Assembly (NCBI GenBank): GCA_964641125.1
Contig: CAZXMO010000118.1
Span: 1-6,762 of the forward strand
DNA: 6,762 nt
Origin: JBKHAJ01 sp964641125
GTDB taxonomy: Bacteria; Spirochaetota; Spirochaetia; SPDA01; CAZSGZ01
Reading direction: 5' to 3'
The translations under genes were made by a program, and so were the position numbers. Positions 1 through 4,979 of this stretch are shown here, piece after piece. Each line of letters starts with the position of its first letter. Position 1 is the first letter of the stretch. Under the pieces are notes generated by a model, which was not told where the DNA came from, ran no database searches, and saw only the letters and a list, made by a program, of their open reading frames with translations.

Positions 1-346
1 TACCTTTCTGTCCGCCCTCGACGTGACCGAATCCTCGGTCACCACGGGAAAACAGCTTCCCCGAAGGGCGCGCCACAGGGGCAACTTCAGTCTCACCTGG
101 AAGCACGACAGGGGGCATTCGGTGTATCTCGGGGGCCGGTACGTGAGCAGGCGGTATCAGACCGCGGCGAACACCAAGTACCTGCCGGGCTACTTCGTCC
201 TCGATACGGCGGGCCGCCTGCGCCTGGGGAAATACATCACCTTCGTCCTCACGGTTGATAACATATTGAACCTAGAGTATATAGATATCCGGGAGTTCCC
301 CATCCCGGATAGGGAGATAGGATGTTCCATACGATTTTCTTACTGA
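1..346 (+). CDS. TonB-dependent outer-membrane receptor, C-terminal end (partial)
   Basis: This is the last 114 codons of a gene that begins before the window; the reading frame is open from base 2 and ends at TGA 344-346. The residues show the alternating beta-strand and turn pattern of the end of a 22-strand barrel. 'VDNILNLEYIDI' matches the usual 'V.NLFN..Y.D' segment, followed by 'FPIPDRE' (compare 'GYP.PGR') and a last strand ending in the aromatic residue Y, as needed for BAM-dependent insertion. Family role: energised uptake of a scarce ligand such as a corrinoid, haem or siderophore across the outer membrane, using TonB. The plug domain and TonB box lie outside the window, so the substrate cannot be read from this piece. 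The next gene starts inside its 3' end, which points to one operon and perhaps translational coupling. Confidence 0.85.
   Translation, partial: TFLSALDVTESSVTTGKQLPRRARHRGNFSLTWKHDRGHSVYLGGRYVSRRYQTAANTKYLPGYFVLDTAGRLRLGKYITFVLTVDNILNLEYIDIREFPIPDREIGCSIRFSY
313..316 (+). promoter_or_regulatory. Shine-Dalgarno site for the propeller lipoprotein gene
   Basis: GGAG lies 5 nt before the ATG at 322, inside the receptor coding sequence. It is the reason to prefer ATG 322 over the in-frame ATG 352, which has no purine-rich site in front of it. ATG 352 would give a more typical lipoprotein signal peptide (M-R-F-R-R at the start), so reinitiation there after the receptor stop at 344-346 remains possible. 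Confidence 0.55.
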
Positions 347-1530
347 CGACGATGCGATTCCGCAGGTCCTGCGCAGGACTCTGCGCGGCCCTGGTCCTGA
401 CGCTATTCCTGCTTCTGTTCTCGGGGTGCCCGACGGATCCCGGACGGGGAGGGACCCGCGCTCCGGTCCCCGATCTGAAGCGGGAGGTGTTCTTCATAAA
501 CGGTTTAGCGGAGACCTTGAGTATAATAAACCCGGAGGCCGTAAGAAATCCCGGCGGACAGATAGCCCCGGGGGACTACGTCGATACGGGGGAGTCCGTG
601 GATCTGACGAAGAAACGGGTATACAACGATGTTCTCGTCGTTGGGAAATGGCCGAATCACATTCTTGCCTACGACGGGAAGCTCTACGTAACCAGCTCCG
701 GGGAGAACATCATCGAGGTATACGACGAATCGACCTTCGCCTGGCGGGGAAAGATCGATTTGGGCACTAACTCCAACCCGTGGATGGTGGTCCGGAAGCC
801 CGGGACCGCTAAGGGTTACATTCCCAACTTTGTCGCCGGGGACGTGGCGGTGGTGGACCTGGATACCTTCGAGGTCCTCGAGCGGATAGACGCGGGGCAG
901 GGGCCCGAGGGGGCTGTCTATTATAACGGTTACCTCTACGTCTGCAACACCCACTGGAATTATCAAATATTCGGATTCGAGCGGGGAACGGTAACGGTTA
1001 TCGACACGGCGAACGACGCGGTAGTGGAAACGATCGATATCGAAAATGGTTATACTGAGGGTGAGGGCTGCAATCCCCAGAGCGCGGTGGCGATCCCGTC
1101 GCTGGACGAGGTCCACATCATCTGCACCGGGGATCACGGTTCACACGACGGGGCGATTGTGATTCTCGACGCCGATCCGGGAAGCGGTACCTTTCTCGAT
1201 ATCAAGGCCCGGAGCGAGATCGGCGGCTCGCCGATCTACAGCGAGGGGAGTATCGACACCTCCCGCGGGCTCGTCTACCTGTCCGGGGTCGGCGGGGTGA
1301 GCAGTTACGCGTACACCGATCCCGGCGCGGGGGTGACCTCGGTTATAACCGCATCCGATCCAGCGGGGGACTTCTACGCGGGGACCGTATACGACCCGGC
1401 GGAAGACATCCTCTTCGCGGCGAGCTTTACCTACGACGAGGTCATTGCCGTCGACCCCGCCGACGGAAGCGAGCTTGCGGTGCTCCAAGGTTCGGACGGA
1501 CCGCAATCCCCGGTCCTGGTCGTCGAATAG
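322..1530 (+). CDS. YncE-like beta-propeller lipoprotein, BtuG-like candidate
   Basis: A 402-residue protein with a lipoprotein signal: basic R12/R14/R15, a hydrophobic run at about 18-33, and lipobox F33-S34-G35 before C36. The -3 Phe is unusual in enterobacteria but tolerated in spirochaetes. The mature part is a chain of propeller blades with repeated strand motifs: 'GKLYVTSSGENIIEVYD' (119-135), 'GDVAVVDLDTFEVLERIDAG' (173-192), 'GYLYVCNT' (203-210), 'GTVTVIDTANDAVVETIDI' (222-240), 'GAIVILD' (277-283), 'GLVYLSGVGG' (316-325) and 'DEVIAVDPADG' (372-382). The 'G.GPEG' (192-197) and 'CNPQ' (250-253) turns are typical of YncE-like/DUF5074 proteins. In Bacteroides the BtuG lipoprotein of this fold caps the BtuB receptor and binds cobalamin with very high affinity. 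The same order here (receptor, propeller, BtuF-type protein) suggests a surface ligand-capture role. Residues C208, H211, W212, C268, H272 and H275 cluster near blade loops and could touch ligand. The fold is confident; corrinoid as ligand is inferred from context. Confidence 0.8.
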   Translation: MFHTIFLLTTMRFRRSCAGLCAALVLTLFLLLFSGCPTDPGRGGTRAPVPDLKREVFFINGLAETLSIINPEAVRNPGGQIAPGDYVDTGESVDLTKKRVYNDVLVVGKWPNHILAYDGKLYVTSSGENIIEVYDESTFAWRGKIDLGTNSNPWMVVRKPGTAKGYIPNFVAGDVAVVDLDTFEVLERIDAGQGPEGAVYYNGYLYVCNTHWNYQIFGFERGTVTVIDTANDAVVETIDIENGYTEGEGCNPQSAVAIPSLDEVHIICTGDHGSHDGAIVILDADPGSGTFLDIKARSEIGGSPIYSEGSIDTSRGLVYLSGVGGVSSYAYTDPGAGVTSVITASDPAGDFYAGTVYDPAEDILFAASFTYDEVIAVDPADGSELAVLQGSDGPQSPVLVVE

Positions 1531-1539
1531 GGGGCCGGT

Positions 1540-2658
1540 ATGCACGACTATTCCGTACCCGGTACCCGGCGCATCCTTATCGCCGTTCTCGTTCTCTGTA
1601 CAGCCGGAAGCCGTATAGCCGCCGAGGAGGGGGCCCCGGATATCACTCTCCGGTACGCCGAGGAGTTTCGGGTAACCCGCTTGCAGGGCTGTACCGAGGT
1701 GCGGGTCGGCCGGGACCGACGGTACCTCCTCGTGCCACGCGGCGGGACCGTCCCCGGCGGGTCCGAGGACGCCCTGGTGATACGGACACCGGTGCGCCGG
1801 GTCGCGGTCTTCTCCGGGGTGCCGCTGTCCTCCTTCGGGCTGCTCGCAAAGGAATGTGTTGTAGCCGCGGTGGAGCGGTACGGGGAGGTCGCCCCCGAAG
1901 AGATCCGGAAAGGGATAGCCGCGGGGGAAATCGCGGAGCTTCGGCCGGGGGAGTATCCCGATATGGGGCTCCTCCTCGACCTCGAGCCGGACGCCGTTCT
2001 GGTCACCCCGGAAACCGGCGAACCGGTCCGCAAGTGGCTCCTGGAGCTCAACCTCCCGGTGTTAGTCTACCGGGGAGCCGAAGAGGCGCATCCCTTGGGT
2101 ACGGCGGAGTGGATTACATTGACCGGCCTTTTGACGGGGAGGGAAGAAGAGGCCGCCGGGATATTCGACTTCGTCGCGTCGGAGTACAACCGCCTGAAGT
2201 CCCGTGCCGGCGAAGACGGTCCGCTGGTCGTCGCGGGTGCCCCCGCCGGGGACGCGTGGACTGCTCCGGGAGAGGAAAGCCTCACGGCCCGGTTGATCGC
2301 CGACGCGGGGGGGCGGTATCTCTGGTCCGGAAGACGGGGAAGGGGACATGTCCGCATTCCCCTGGAGGAGGCCCTCGAGATCGCCCGGCATGCGGAGGTG
2401 TGGATACGTCCCGGAGAGGACTGGGAGAGCTATGCCGACGCCCTGGAAGCGGACGAGGGGATCGCCGATTTCGCGTCGTTTCAGGGCGGCAGGACCTACA
2501 CCGGAGGGAAACGGAAGACAGCGACGGGGGCTAACGACCTCGACGACACCGGGTCTATCGTTCCCTCTTCCGTCCTGGCCGATCTGGTGCGGATCTTTTT
2601 CCCGGGAAGGCTCGAGGACGGAGGGCTGACCTACTTCGAAGGGCTTACCTGGGAATAG
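1540..2658 (+). CDS. Periplasmic ABC-type binding protein, BtuF/FepB class
   Basis: A 372-residue protein of the helical-backbone metal/vitamin binding superfamily (periplasmic binding fold class III). An N-terminal signal peptide (basic R10/R11, hydrophobic 12-23) probably ends after A28; C20 does not sit in a lipobox, so it is likely soluble in the periplasm. The mature start 'ITLRYAEEFRVTRLQG' (35-50) and the segment 'RRVAVFSGVPLSSFGLL' (86-102) are typical of the family. Then come 'LEPDAVLV' (148-155), 'LPVLVYRG' (172-179), 'EWITLTGLLTGREEEA' (190-205, usually I..lG.l.G.e..A), 'AEVWIRPG' (285-292), 'TATGANDLDDTGSIVPSSV' (327-345) and 'LADLVRIFFPGRL' (346-358). The last two match the 'GgNDf.E.G...Pd.vL.DLi.IfhP' ending of corrinoid or iron-complex binding proteins. 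It would pass ligand to a BtuCD-type importer, which is not in the window. The start is 9 nt after the propeller stop, with only a weak G-rich ribosome site. Confidence 0.85.
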   Translation: MHDYSVPGTRRILIAVLVLCTAGSRIAAEEGAPDITLRYAEEFRVTRLQGCTEVRVGRDRRYLLVPRGGTVPGGSEDALVIRTPVRRVAVFSGVPLSSFGLLAKECVVAAVERYGEVAPEEIRKGIAAGEIAELRPGEYPDMGLLLDLEPDAVLVTPETGEPVRKWLLELNLPVLVYRGAEEAHPLGTAEWITLTGLLTGREEEAAGIFDFVASEYNRLKSRAGEDGPLVVAGAPAGDAWTAPGEESLTARLIADAGGRYLWSGRRGRGHVRIPLEEALEIARHAEVWIRPGEDWESYADALEADEGIADFASFQGGRTYTGGKRKTATGANDLDDTGSIVPSSVLADLVRIFFPGRLEDGGLTYFEGLTWE

Positions 2659-3229
2659 CCGAGGCGAGGTGGAGGTCGAGGGATACGAGGAGCTCGGGGT
2701 ATTCTTCCCTAAACGATTCGCCGTTAACGGGCCGGGTGACCGAAATCTCCCACAGCGGTTCTTCGGTCCCCGACGCCCGGTACGAAGCGGCATCAAGGCC
2801 GGTCAGGACCAGCCGGTGGACCTCTTCGGGAACCGACTTTTTCTGAACCCACCGGGTAACGTTGTCGCGGATGTCGTACTCCCTGCGGAACTCGAGGAGG
2901 GTCTTCGTTATTTCGGCGGGACCGTAGCGCACCATGACGATGACTTCGACGTTTCCGTACGCCCCGGGAACCAGGGAATGATCGGAGAGCACGGAGCCGA
3001 TCGAACCGGCGTATTCGTCGAAGAGGAGGTTGTTGATGTAGGAGCTCCGGTTGCCCTTGACCAGGTAGAAGGAGGTCCCCGGGGCGGCGATGTCCCCTTC
3101 CGCGGTGACCACGGAGTCCCCGTATCGGGGAGGGGTAGCGCAGGAAACCGCCGTCAGCACCACAGATGCCGCGATGCAGACCGCCGTCTTCGATAATCTT
3201 CGGAGAAAAGCCTGTGGGGTGCGTCTCAT
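2645..3229 (-). CDS. Small lipoprotein of unknown function
   Basis: A 194-residue protein that I cannot assign to a family. Starting at ATG 3229 gives a clear lipoprotein signal: M-R-R start with K/R at 10, 11 and 14, a hydrophobic run 15-28, and lipobox A27-V28-S29 before C30 followed by A-T-P-P. The longer frame to 3301 would add 24 residues in front of a good signal peptide and run through the promoter region, so I reject it. The mature part has mixed alpha/beta character: 'GTSFYLVKG', a V-rich strand 'NVEVIVMVRYG', a charged helix 'TKTLLEFRREYDIRDN', and a late 'PLWEISVTRPVNGESFREE' with 'YPELLVSLDLHLA'. The W-E-I-S-V then F-x-x-x-Y-P-x-L-L pattern recalls small outer-membrane lipoproteins, but this is weak. 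It probably sits in a membrane facing the periplasm. It is divergent from tonB and its last 14 nt overlap the end of the binding-protein gene. Confidence 0.75.
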   Translation of the reverse strand: MRRTPQAFLRRLSKTAVCIAASVVLTAVSCATPPRYGDSVVTAEGDIAAPGTSFYLVKGNRSSYINNLLFDEYAGSIGSVLSDHSLVPGAYGNVEVIVMVRYGPAEITKTLLEFRREYDIRDNVTRWVQKKSVPEEVHRLVLTGLDAASYRASGTEEPLWEISVTRPVNGESFREEYPELLVSLDLHLASAIPR

Positions 3230-3235
3230 AGCGGC

Positions 3236-3264
3236 AGTATACACGAAAACCGGGGAAAAGGGAA
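3236..3264 (-). promoter_or_regulatory. Candidate promoter for the small lipoprotein, predicted leaderless
   Basis: Read on the minus strand, TATACT at 3241-3236 is a 5/6 match to the -10 consensus. A weak TTCCCT at 3264-3259 stands 17 nt upstream in the -35 position. Transcription would start about 7 nt after the -10, which is the A of ATG 3229. No Shine-Dalgarno fits between the -10 and the start codon. Confidence 0.45.
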
Positions 3265-3265
3265 A

Positions 3266-3293
3266 TTGACCTTCCCCTCCCGGCGGGTACAAT
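3266..3293 (+). promoter_or_regulatory. Sigma-70-type promoter of tonB
   Basis: TTGACC (3266-3271, 5/6) and TACAAT (3288-3293, 5/6) are separated by 16 nt, the best promoter match in the window. The expected transcription start is near 3299-3301, giving a leader of only about 12-14 nt before ATG 3313. This rules out the upstream in-frame ATG at 3292, which lies inside the -10 region. Confidence 0.65.
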
Positions 3294-3312
3294 GAGCACA
3301 TATAACGGACCG

Positions 3313-4047
3313 ATGAAAACGGGCATACCTTTTTTCAAACGAAATATTCCCCGGGCTCCTCTCTTTCTCATCCTGTCGATACTCGTCCATGCGGGATTAC
3401 TCCTCGGGTTAGGAGATTTCCCGGGGGAAGCCGGTATCGATACCCGGCGCGGCCCCCTGCGTGTCGGAAGGATATCCCTTGGGGAAGGTCCGCAGATTGT
3501 GGAAACCGCGGAACCTGACCCGTCCATGAGTCCCGTTCAGGAAAGCAGAACCGAAACGCCGGAGGAGGCCCGGTCGGCTCTATCCCGGGAAAGGGGTCCC
3601 GGGGATGCACCGGCCTTTGAAGCCGAACAGGAGAACGCCCCGGGTGAGCGGATCTCCCGTGCCTTGAGCGGGTGGGACCCGGAGACCGGGACCGATGCGG
3701 CCGGCGGCGGGACCGCCCCTCCCGTGGAGGGCGGTGAATCGGGCGGGATAAACGGCCCGGGAGGTACAGCGGTGCGGGTCCCCTTCGGCGAGCTGACCGG
3801 TATCGACCTGGTCCTCCCGGAGTATCCCGAGATGGCCCGCAGGTGGGGCTGGGAGGGGATCGCCGCGGTGAGGATAACCGTAGCGGCGGACGGAAGGGTC
3901 GTGAACGCGGAGCTCCTCGAGTCGAGCGGTTACGACGCCCTCGACCGGGCGGCGCTCAAGGTGGTCACTGAATCGTGGAGCTTCGAACCCCCGGGAAGAC
4001 CCGTCACGACGATCAAGGAGTTCGACTTCGTTCTCGAAGAACGATAA
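3313..4047 (+). CDS. tonB: TonB energy-transducing protein
   Basis: A 244-residue protein, close to the usual length. The N-terminus is basic (K9, R10, R14), followed by one membrane helix (about 17-34) carrying S22-I-L-V-H26, the SxxxH motif through which TonB senses ExbB/ExbD and the proton motive force. A long periplasmic linker (about 38-160) is rich in Glu, Gly and Pro rather than the common Pro-Lys repeats. The C-terminal TonB domain runs from about 165 to the end: 'LPEYPEMARRWGWEG' (YP at 171-172), 'VRITVAADGRVVNAELLESSGYDALDRAAL' split over the central strands and helix, then 'SWSFEPP'. It links the inner-membrane motor to the TonB box of receptors such as the one at the left edge. 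The start is ATG 3313; the longer reading from 3292 begins inside the promoter. exbB and exbD are not here, so this tonB is away from its motor genes. Confidence 0.9.
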   Translation: MKTGIPFFKRNIPRAPLFLILSILVHAGLLLGLGDFPGEAGIDTRRGPLRVGRISLGEGPQIVETAEPDPSMSPVQESRTETPEEARSALSRERGPGDAPAFEAEQENAPGERISRALSGWDPETGTDAAGGGTAPPVEGGESGGINGPGGTAVRVPFGELTGIDLVLPEYPEMARRWGWEGIAAVRITVAADGRVVNAELLESSGYDALDRAALKVVTESWSFEPPGRPVTTIKEFDFVLEER

Positions 4048-4060
4048 TCGAGACGGCGAA

Positions 4061-4089
4061 TTGACGCTCGATGTAAAATGAGCTACCTT
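4061..4089 (+). promoter_or_regulatory. Candidate vapBC promoter
   Basis: TTGACG (4061-4066) is followed after 17 nt by TACCTT (4084-4089), a fair -35 with a poor -10. A better -10 hexamer, TAAAAT (4074-4079), lies just inside the spacer but has no matching -35. With the first pair, transcription would start close to 4096, exactly where the palindrome begins. I see no terminator between tonB and this site, so read-through from tonB is also possible. Confidence 0.35.
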
Positions 4090-4095
4090 GAAGAA

Positions 4096-4113
4096 GGAGG
4101 AAAGAATTCCTCC
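4096..4113 (+). repeat. Perfect hairpin with decoy Shine-Dalgarno ahead of vapB
   Basis: GGAGGAA (4096-4102), loop AGAA (4103-4106), TTCCTCC (4107-4113): a perfect 7-bp inverted repeat with a 4-nt loop. The left arm is a full Shine-Dalgarno sequence with no useful start codon behind it. The true vapB site GGAGG (4115-4119) begins 2 nt after the right arm. As DNA it could be the operator for VapB ribbon-helix-helix autoregulation. As RNA it locks the CCTCC arm away from the real ribosome site. The two roles are not exclusive. Confidence 0.6.
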
Positions 4114-4114
4114 C

Positions 4115-4119
4115 GGAGG
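4115..4119 (+). promoter_or_regulatory. Ribosome binding site that sets a GTG start for vapB
   Basis: GGAGG stands 5 nt before GTG 4125. The ATG at 4123 overlaps this GTG in a different frame and reads into a protein with no family resemblance, whereas GTG opens the ribbon-helix-helix frame. The start is therefore GTG. Confidence 0.7.
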
Positions 4120-4124
4120 ATAAT

Positions 4125-4385
4125 GTGCCCCTCAATATCAAGAACACCGAAGCCCACGAATATGCGAAGGAGCTTTCCGAGCTCACCGGTAAATCGATTA
4201 CCGAGGTCGTTACCGAGGCGCTCAAGGAAGCCCTGGAACGGGAGAGGGGCGCCGGGGAGGACTCCTGCGCGAGGTTAGTGCGGGAACTCGACGAGATCGC
4301 CGATTTCTGTTCGTCCCTTCCCGTTCTCGACGACCGTTCTCCTGAAGAGATCTTGGGCTACGACGAGAGGGGAGTACCCGAATAA
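4125..4385 (+). CDS. vapB: VapB-family antitoxin (ribbon-helix-helix)
   Basis: An 86-residue acidic protein. The N-terminal 'PLNIKNTEAHEYAKELSELTGKSITEVVTEALKEAL' (2-37) has the beta-strand, helix, G-K-S-turn, helix layout of the PSK/Rv0623-type VapB antitoxins: a DNA-binding strand, then two helices that form the dimer. The C-terminal tail (about 64-86), with 'DDRSPEEILGYDERGVPE', is the conserved piece of this family that wraps around and blocks the VapC active site. Dimers would neutralise VapC and bind their own promoter, with the 4096-4113 palindrome the obvious candidate site. The stop TAA and the vapC ATG share one base (TAATG), a typical antitoxin-first coupled pair. Translation starts at GTG. 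Confidence 0.88.
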   Translation: MPLNIKNTEAHEYAKELSELTGKSITEVVTEALKEALERERGAGEDSCARLVRELDEIADFCSSLPVLDDRSPEEILGYDERGVPE

Positions 4386-4780
4386 TGGTCATCGATACAT
4401 CGGTACTGCTGGCAATTCTCTGCGATGAACCGGAACGCAGCCATTACACCGAACTGATCGCATCATATCCCGTGCGGCTTCTTTCCTCGGGGAGTTATCT
4501 CGAAGCAGGCATAGTCCTTCAGGCGAGGTACGGAAACCGGGGTGTCGTGAGCCTCAAGCTCTTGTGTAGAACAGCGGAAATCGAAATCATCCCCTTCGAT
4601 GCCGAAACGGCCGAGATAGCCCTCGAGGCGTTTAATTCCTTCGGTAAGGGGCGCCATCCGGCGGGCCTCAATTTCGGGGACTGCATCTCCTACGCCCTGG
4701 CAAAGGGGAGGGGAGAACCGCTTTTGTTCAAGGGGTACGATTTTTCCCGAACGGATATTTCCTCGGTGACCCACGGCTGA
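4385..4780 (+). CDS. vapC: VapC-family PIN-domain ribonuclease toxin
   Basis: A 131-residue single PIN domain, normal length for VapC. All acidic positions expected for Mg2+/Mn2+ binding are present: D4 in 'MVIDTSVLLAIL', E40 in 'SGSYLEAGIVL', D99 in 'LNFGDCISYALA' and D119 in 'LLFKGYDFSRTDI'. These four motifs in order are diagnostic for VapC. Family members cut tRNA or rRNA at specific sites and stop growth when the labile antitoxin is lost. No residue needed for catalysis is missing, so the toxin looks active and must be held by the VapB encoded just before it. It is translated from the one-base overlap with vapB. The last codons run into a short GGCTG/CAGCC inverted repeat (4775-4786) with no T-run after it, so not a clear terminator. 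Confidence 0.9.
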   Translation: MVIDTSVLLAILCDEPERSHYTELIASYPVRLLSSGSYLEAGIVLQARYGNRGVVSLKLLCRTAEIEIIPFDAETAEIALEAFNSFGKGRHPAGLNFGDCISYALAKGRGEPLLFKGYDFSRTDISSVTHG

Positions 4781-4815
4781 ACAGCCCAGACCGGAAAATC
4801 GGCCGTACTCCTTAG

Positions 4816-4849
4816 AGACTGCCCCCGATCGTGGGGATAGAATTGGTCT
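4816..4849 (+). repeat. REP-like hairpin element, left copy
   Basis: A 34-nt hairpin. The outer stem is AGACT (4816-4820) with GGTCT (4845-4849), with one G-T pair. The 24-nt core at 4821-4844 begins with 19 bases, GCCCCCGATCGTGGGGATA, whose C-run and G-run pair around GATCGT. The right copy (4934-4967, opposite strand) has the same core length with 22 of 24 bases identical. Confidence 0.6.
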
Positions 4850-4962
4850 AAAACACATGTGCACAAGGTATTAGCTGAACGTGACTTTATTAAAACAGTG
4901 TAGGCTTAGTAATTCAAGCTATCACGGCCAATTGGAGTATTTTTATCCCCACGATCGGGGGC
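4821..4962. mobile_element. Candidate miniature inverted-repeat element, 142 bp
   Basis: The ends are a perfect 19-bp inverted repeat (4821-4839 with 4944-4962). The same three bases, ACT, flank both sides (4818-4820 and 4963-4965), as a 3-bp target duplication would. The interior is noticeably more AT-rich than the surrounding genes and holds no convincing coding frame. A second inner inverted repeat, AATTGG (4841-4846) with CCAATT (4928-4933), extends the symmetry. It lies in the non-coding gap between two convergent genes, a tolerated landing site. A three-base match can arise by chance, so the mobile reading is tentative; a BIME-like REP pair or a structured RNA are alternatives. Confidence 0.35.
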
Positions 4963-4967
4963 ACTCC
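4934..4967 (-). repeat. REP-like hairpin element, right copy (inverted)
   Basis: Read on the minus strand, the outer stem is GGAGT (4967-4963) with ACTCC (4938-4934), and the 24-nt core at 4962-4939 begins with the same 19 bases as the left copy. The outer stem differs from the left copy at positions 1, 4 and 5, yet all five pairs are kept and here are all Watson-Crick. Neither copy is followed by a T-run on either strand in a position that would make it a standard terminator. Confidence 0.6.
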
Positions 4968-4979
4968 TTACTCCTTACT
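4963..4979. repeat. Short heptamer tandem at the end of the kinase gene
   Basis: ACTCCTT occurs twice in tandem (4963-4969 and 4970-4976) followed by ACT, and it overlaps the kinase stop codon (TAA on the minus strand, 4977-4975). A further ACTCCTTA lies at 4807-4814, left of the inverted element. Its reverse complement, TAAGGAGT, resembles a ribosome site, but no plausible gene follows it. Confidence 0.4.

Noticed and set aside
505..1137. Long minus-strand open frame opposite the propeller gene
   Set aside because: It has no family motifs, no signal or ribosome site, and mirrors codon bias of the plus-strand gene, whose propeller motifs are clear.
2062..2796. Minus-strand open frame of 244 codons spanning the end of the binding-protein gene
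   Set aside because: It is rich in R, G, P and S as expected for a GC-rich shadow frame and overlaps two genes with real family or signal-peptide evidence.
2669..3196. Plus-strand open frame opposite the small lipoprotein
   Set aside because: No recognisable domain; the minus strand gives a complete lipoprotein signal with a promoter in front.
3292..3312. Upstream ATG start for tonB
   Set aside because: It lies within the -10 region of the best promoter, so it would not be in the mRNA; ATG 3313 gives a normal TonB N-terminus.
4850..4933. Integron attC site or tRNA gene within the spacer between the hairpins
   Set aside because: No paired GTTRRRY/RYYYAAC core sites and no cloverleaf pattern could be found.
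4821..4962. Rho-independent terminators for vapC and the kinase
   Set aside because: The GC hairpins are present, but no T-run follows the stem on the relevant strand; termination may still occur but the standard signal is missing.
4916..4966. Short minus-strand peptide starting GTG after a TAAGGAG-like site
   Set aside because: Only about 16 codons, and its sequence is just the hairpin core read through; the ribosome-like site is explained by the heptamer tandem.
4816..4967. CRISPR array
   Set aside because: Only two copies, in opposite orientation, with an 84-nt gap and no cas genes.
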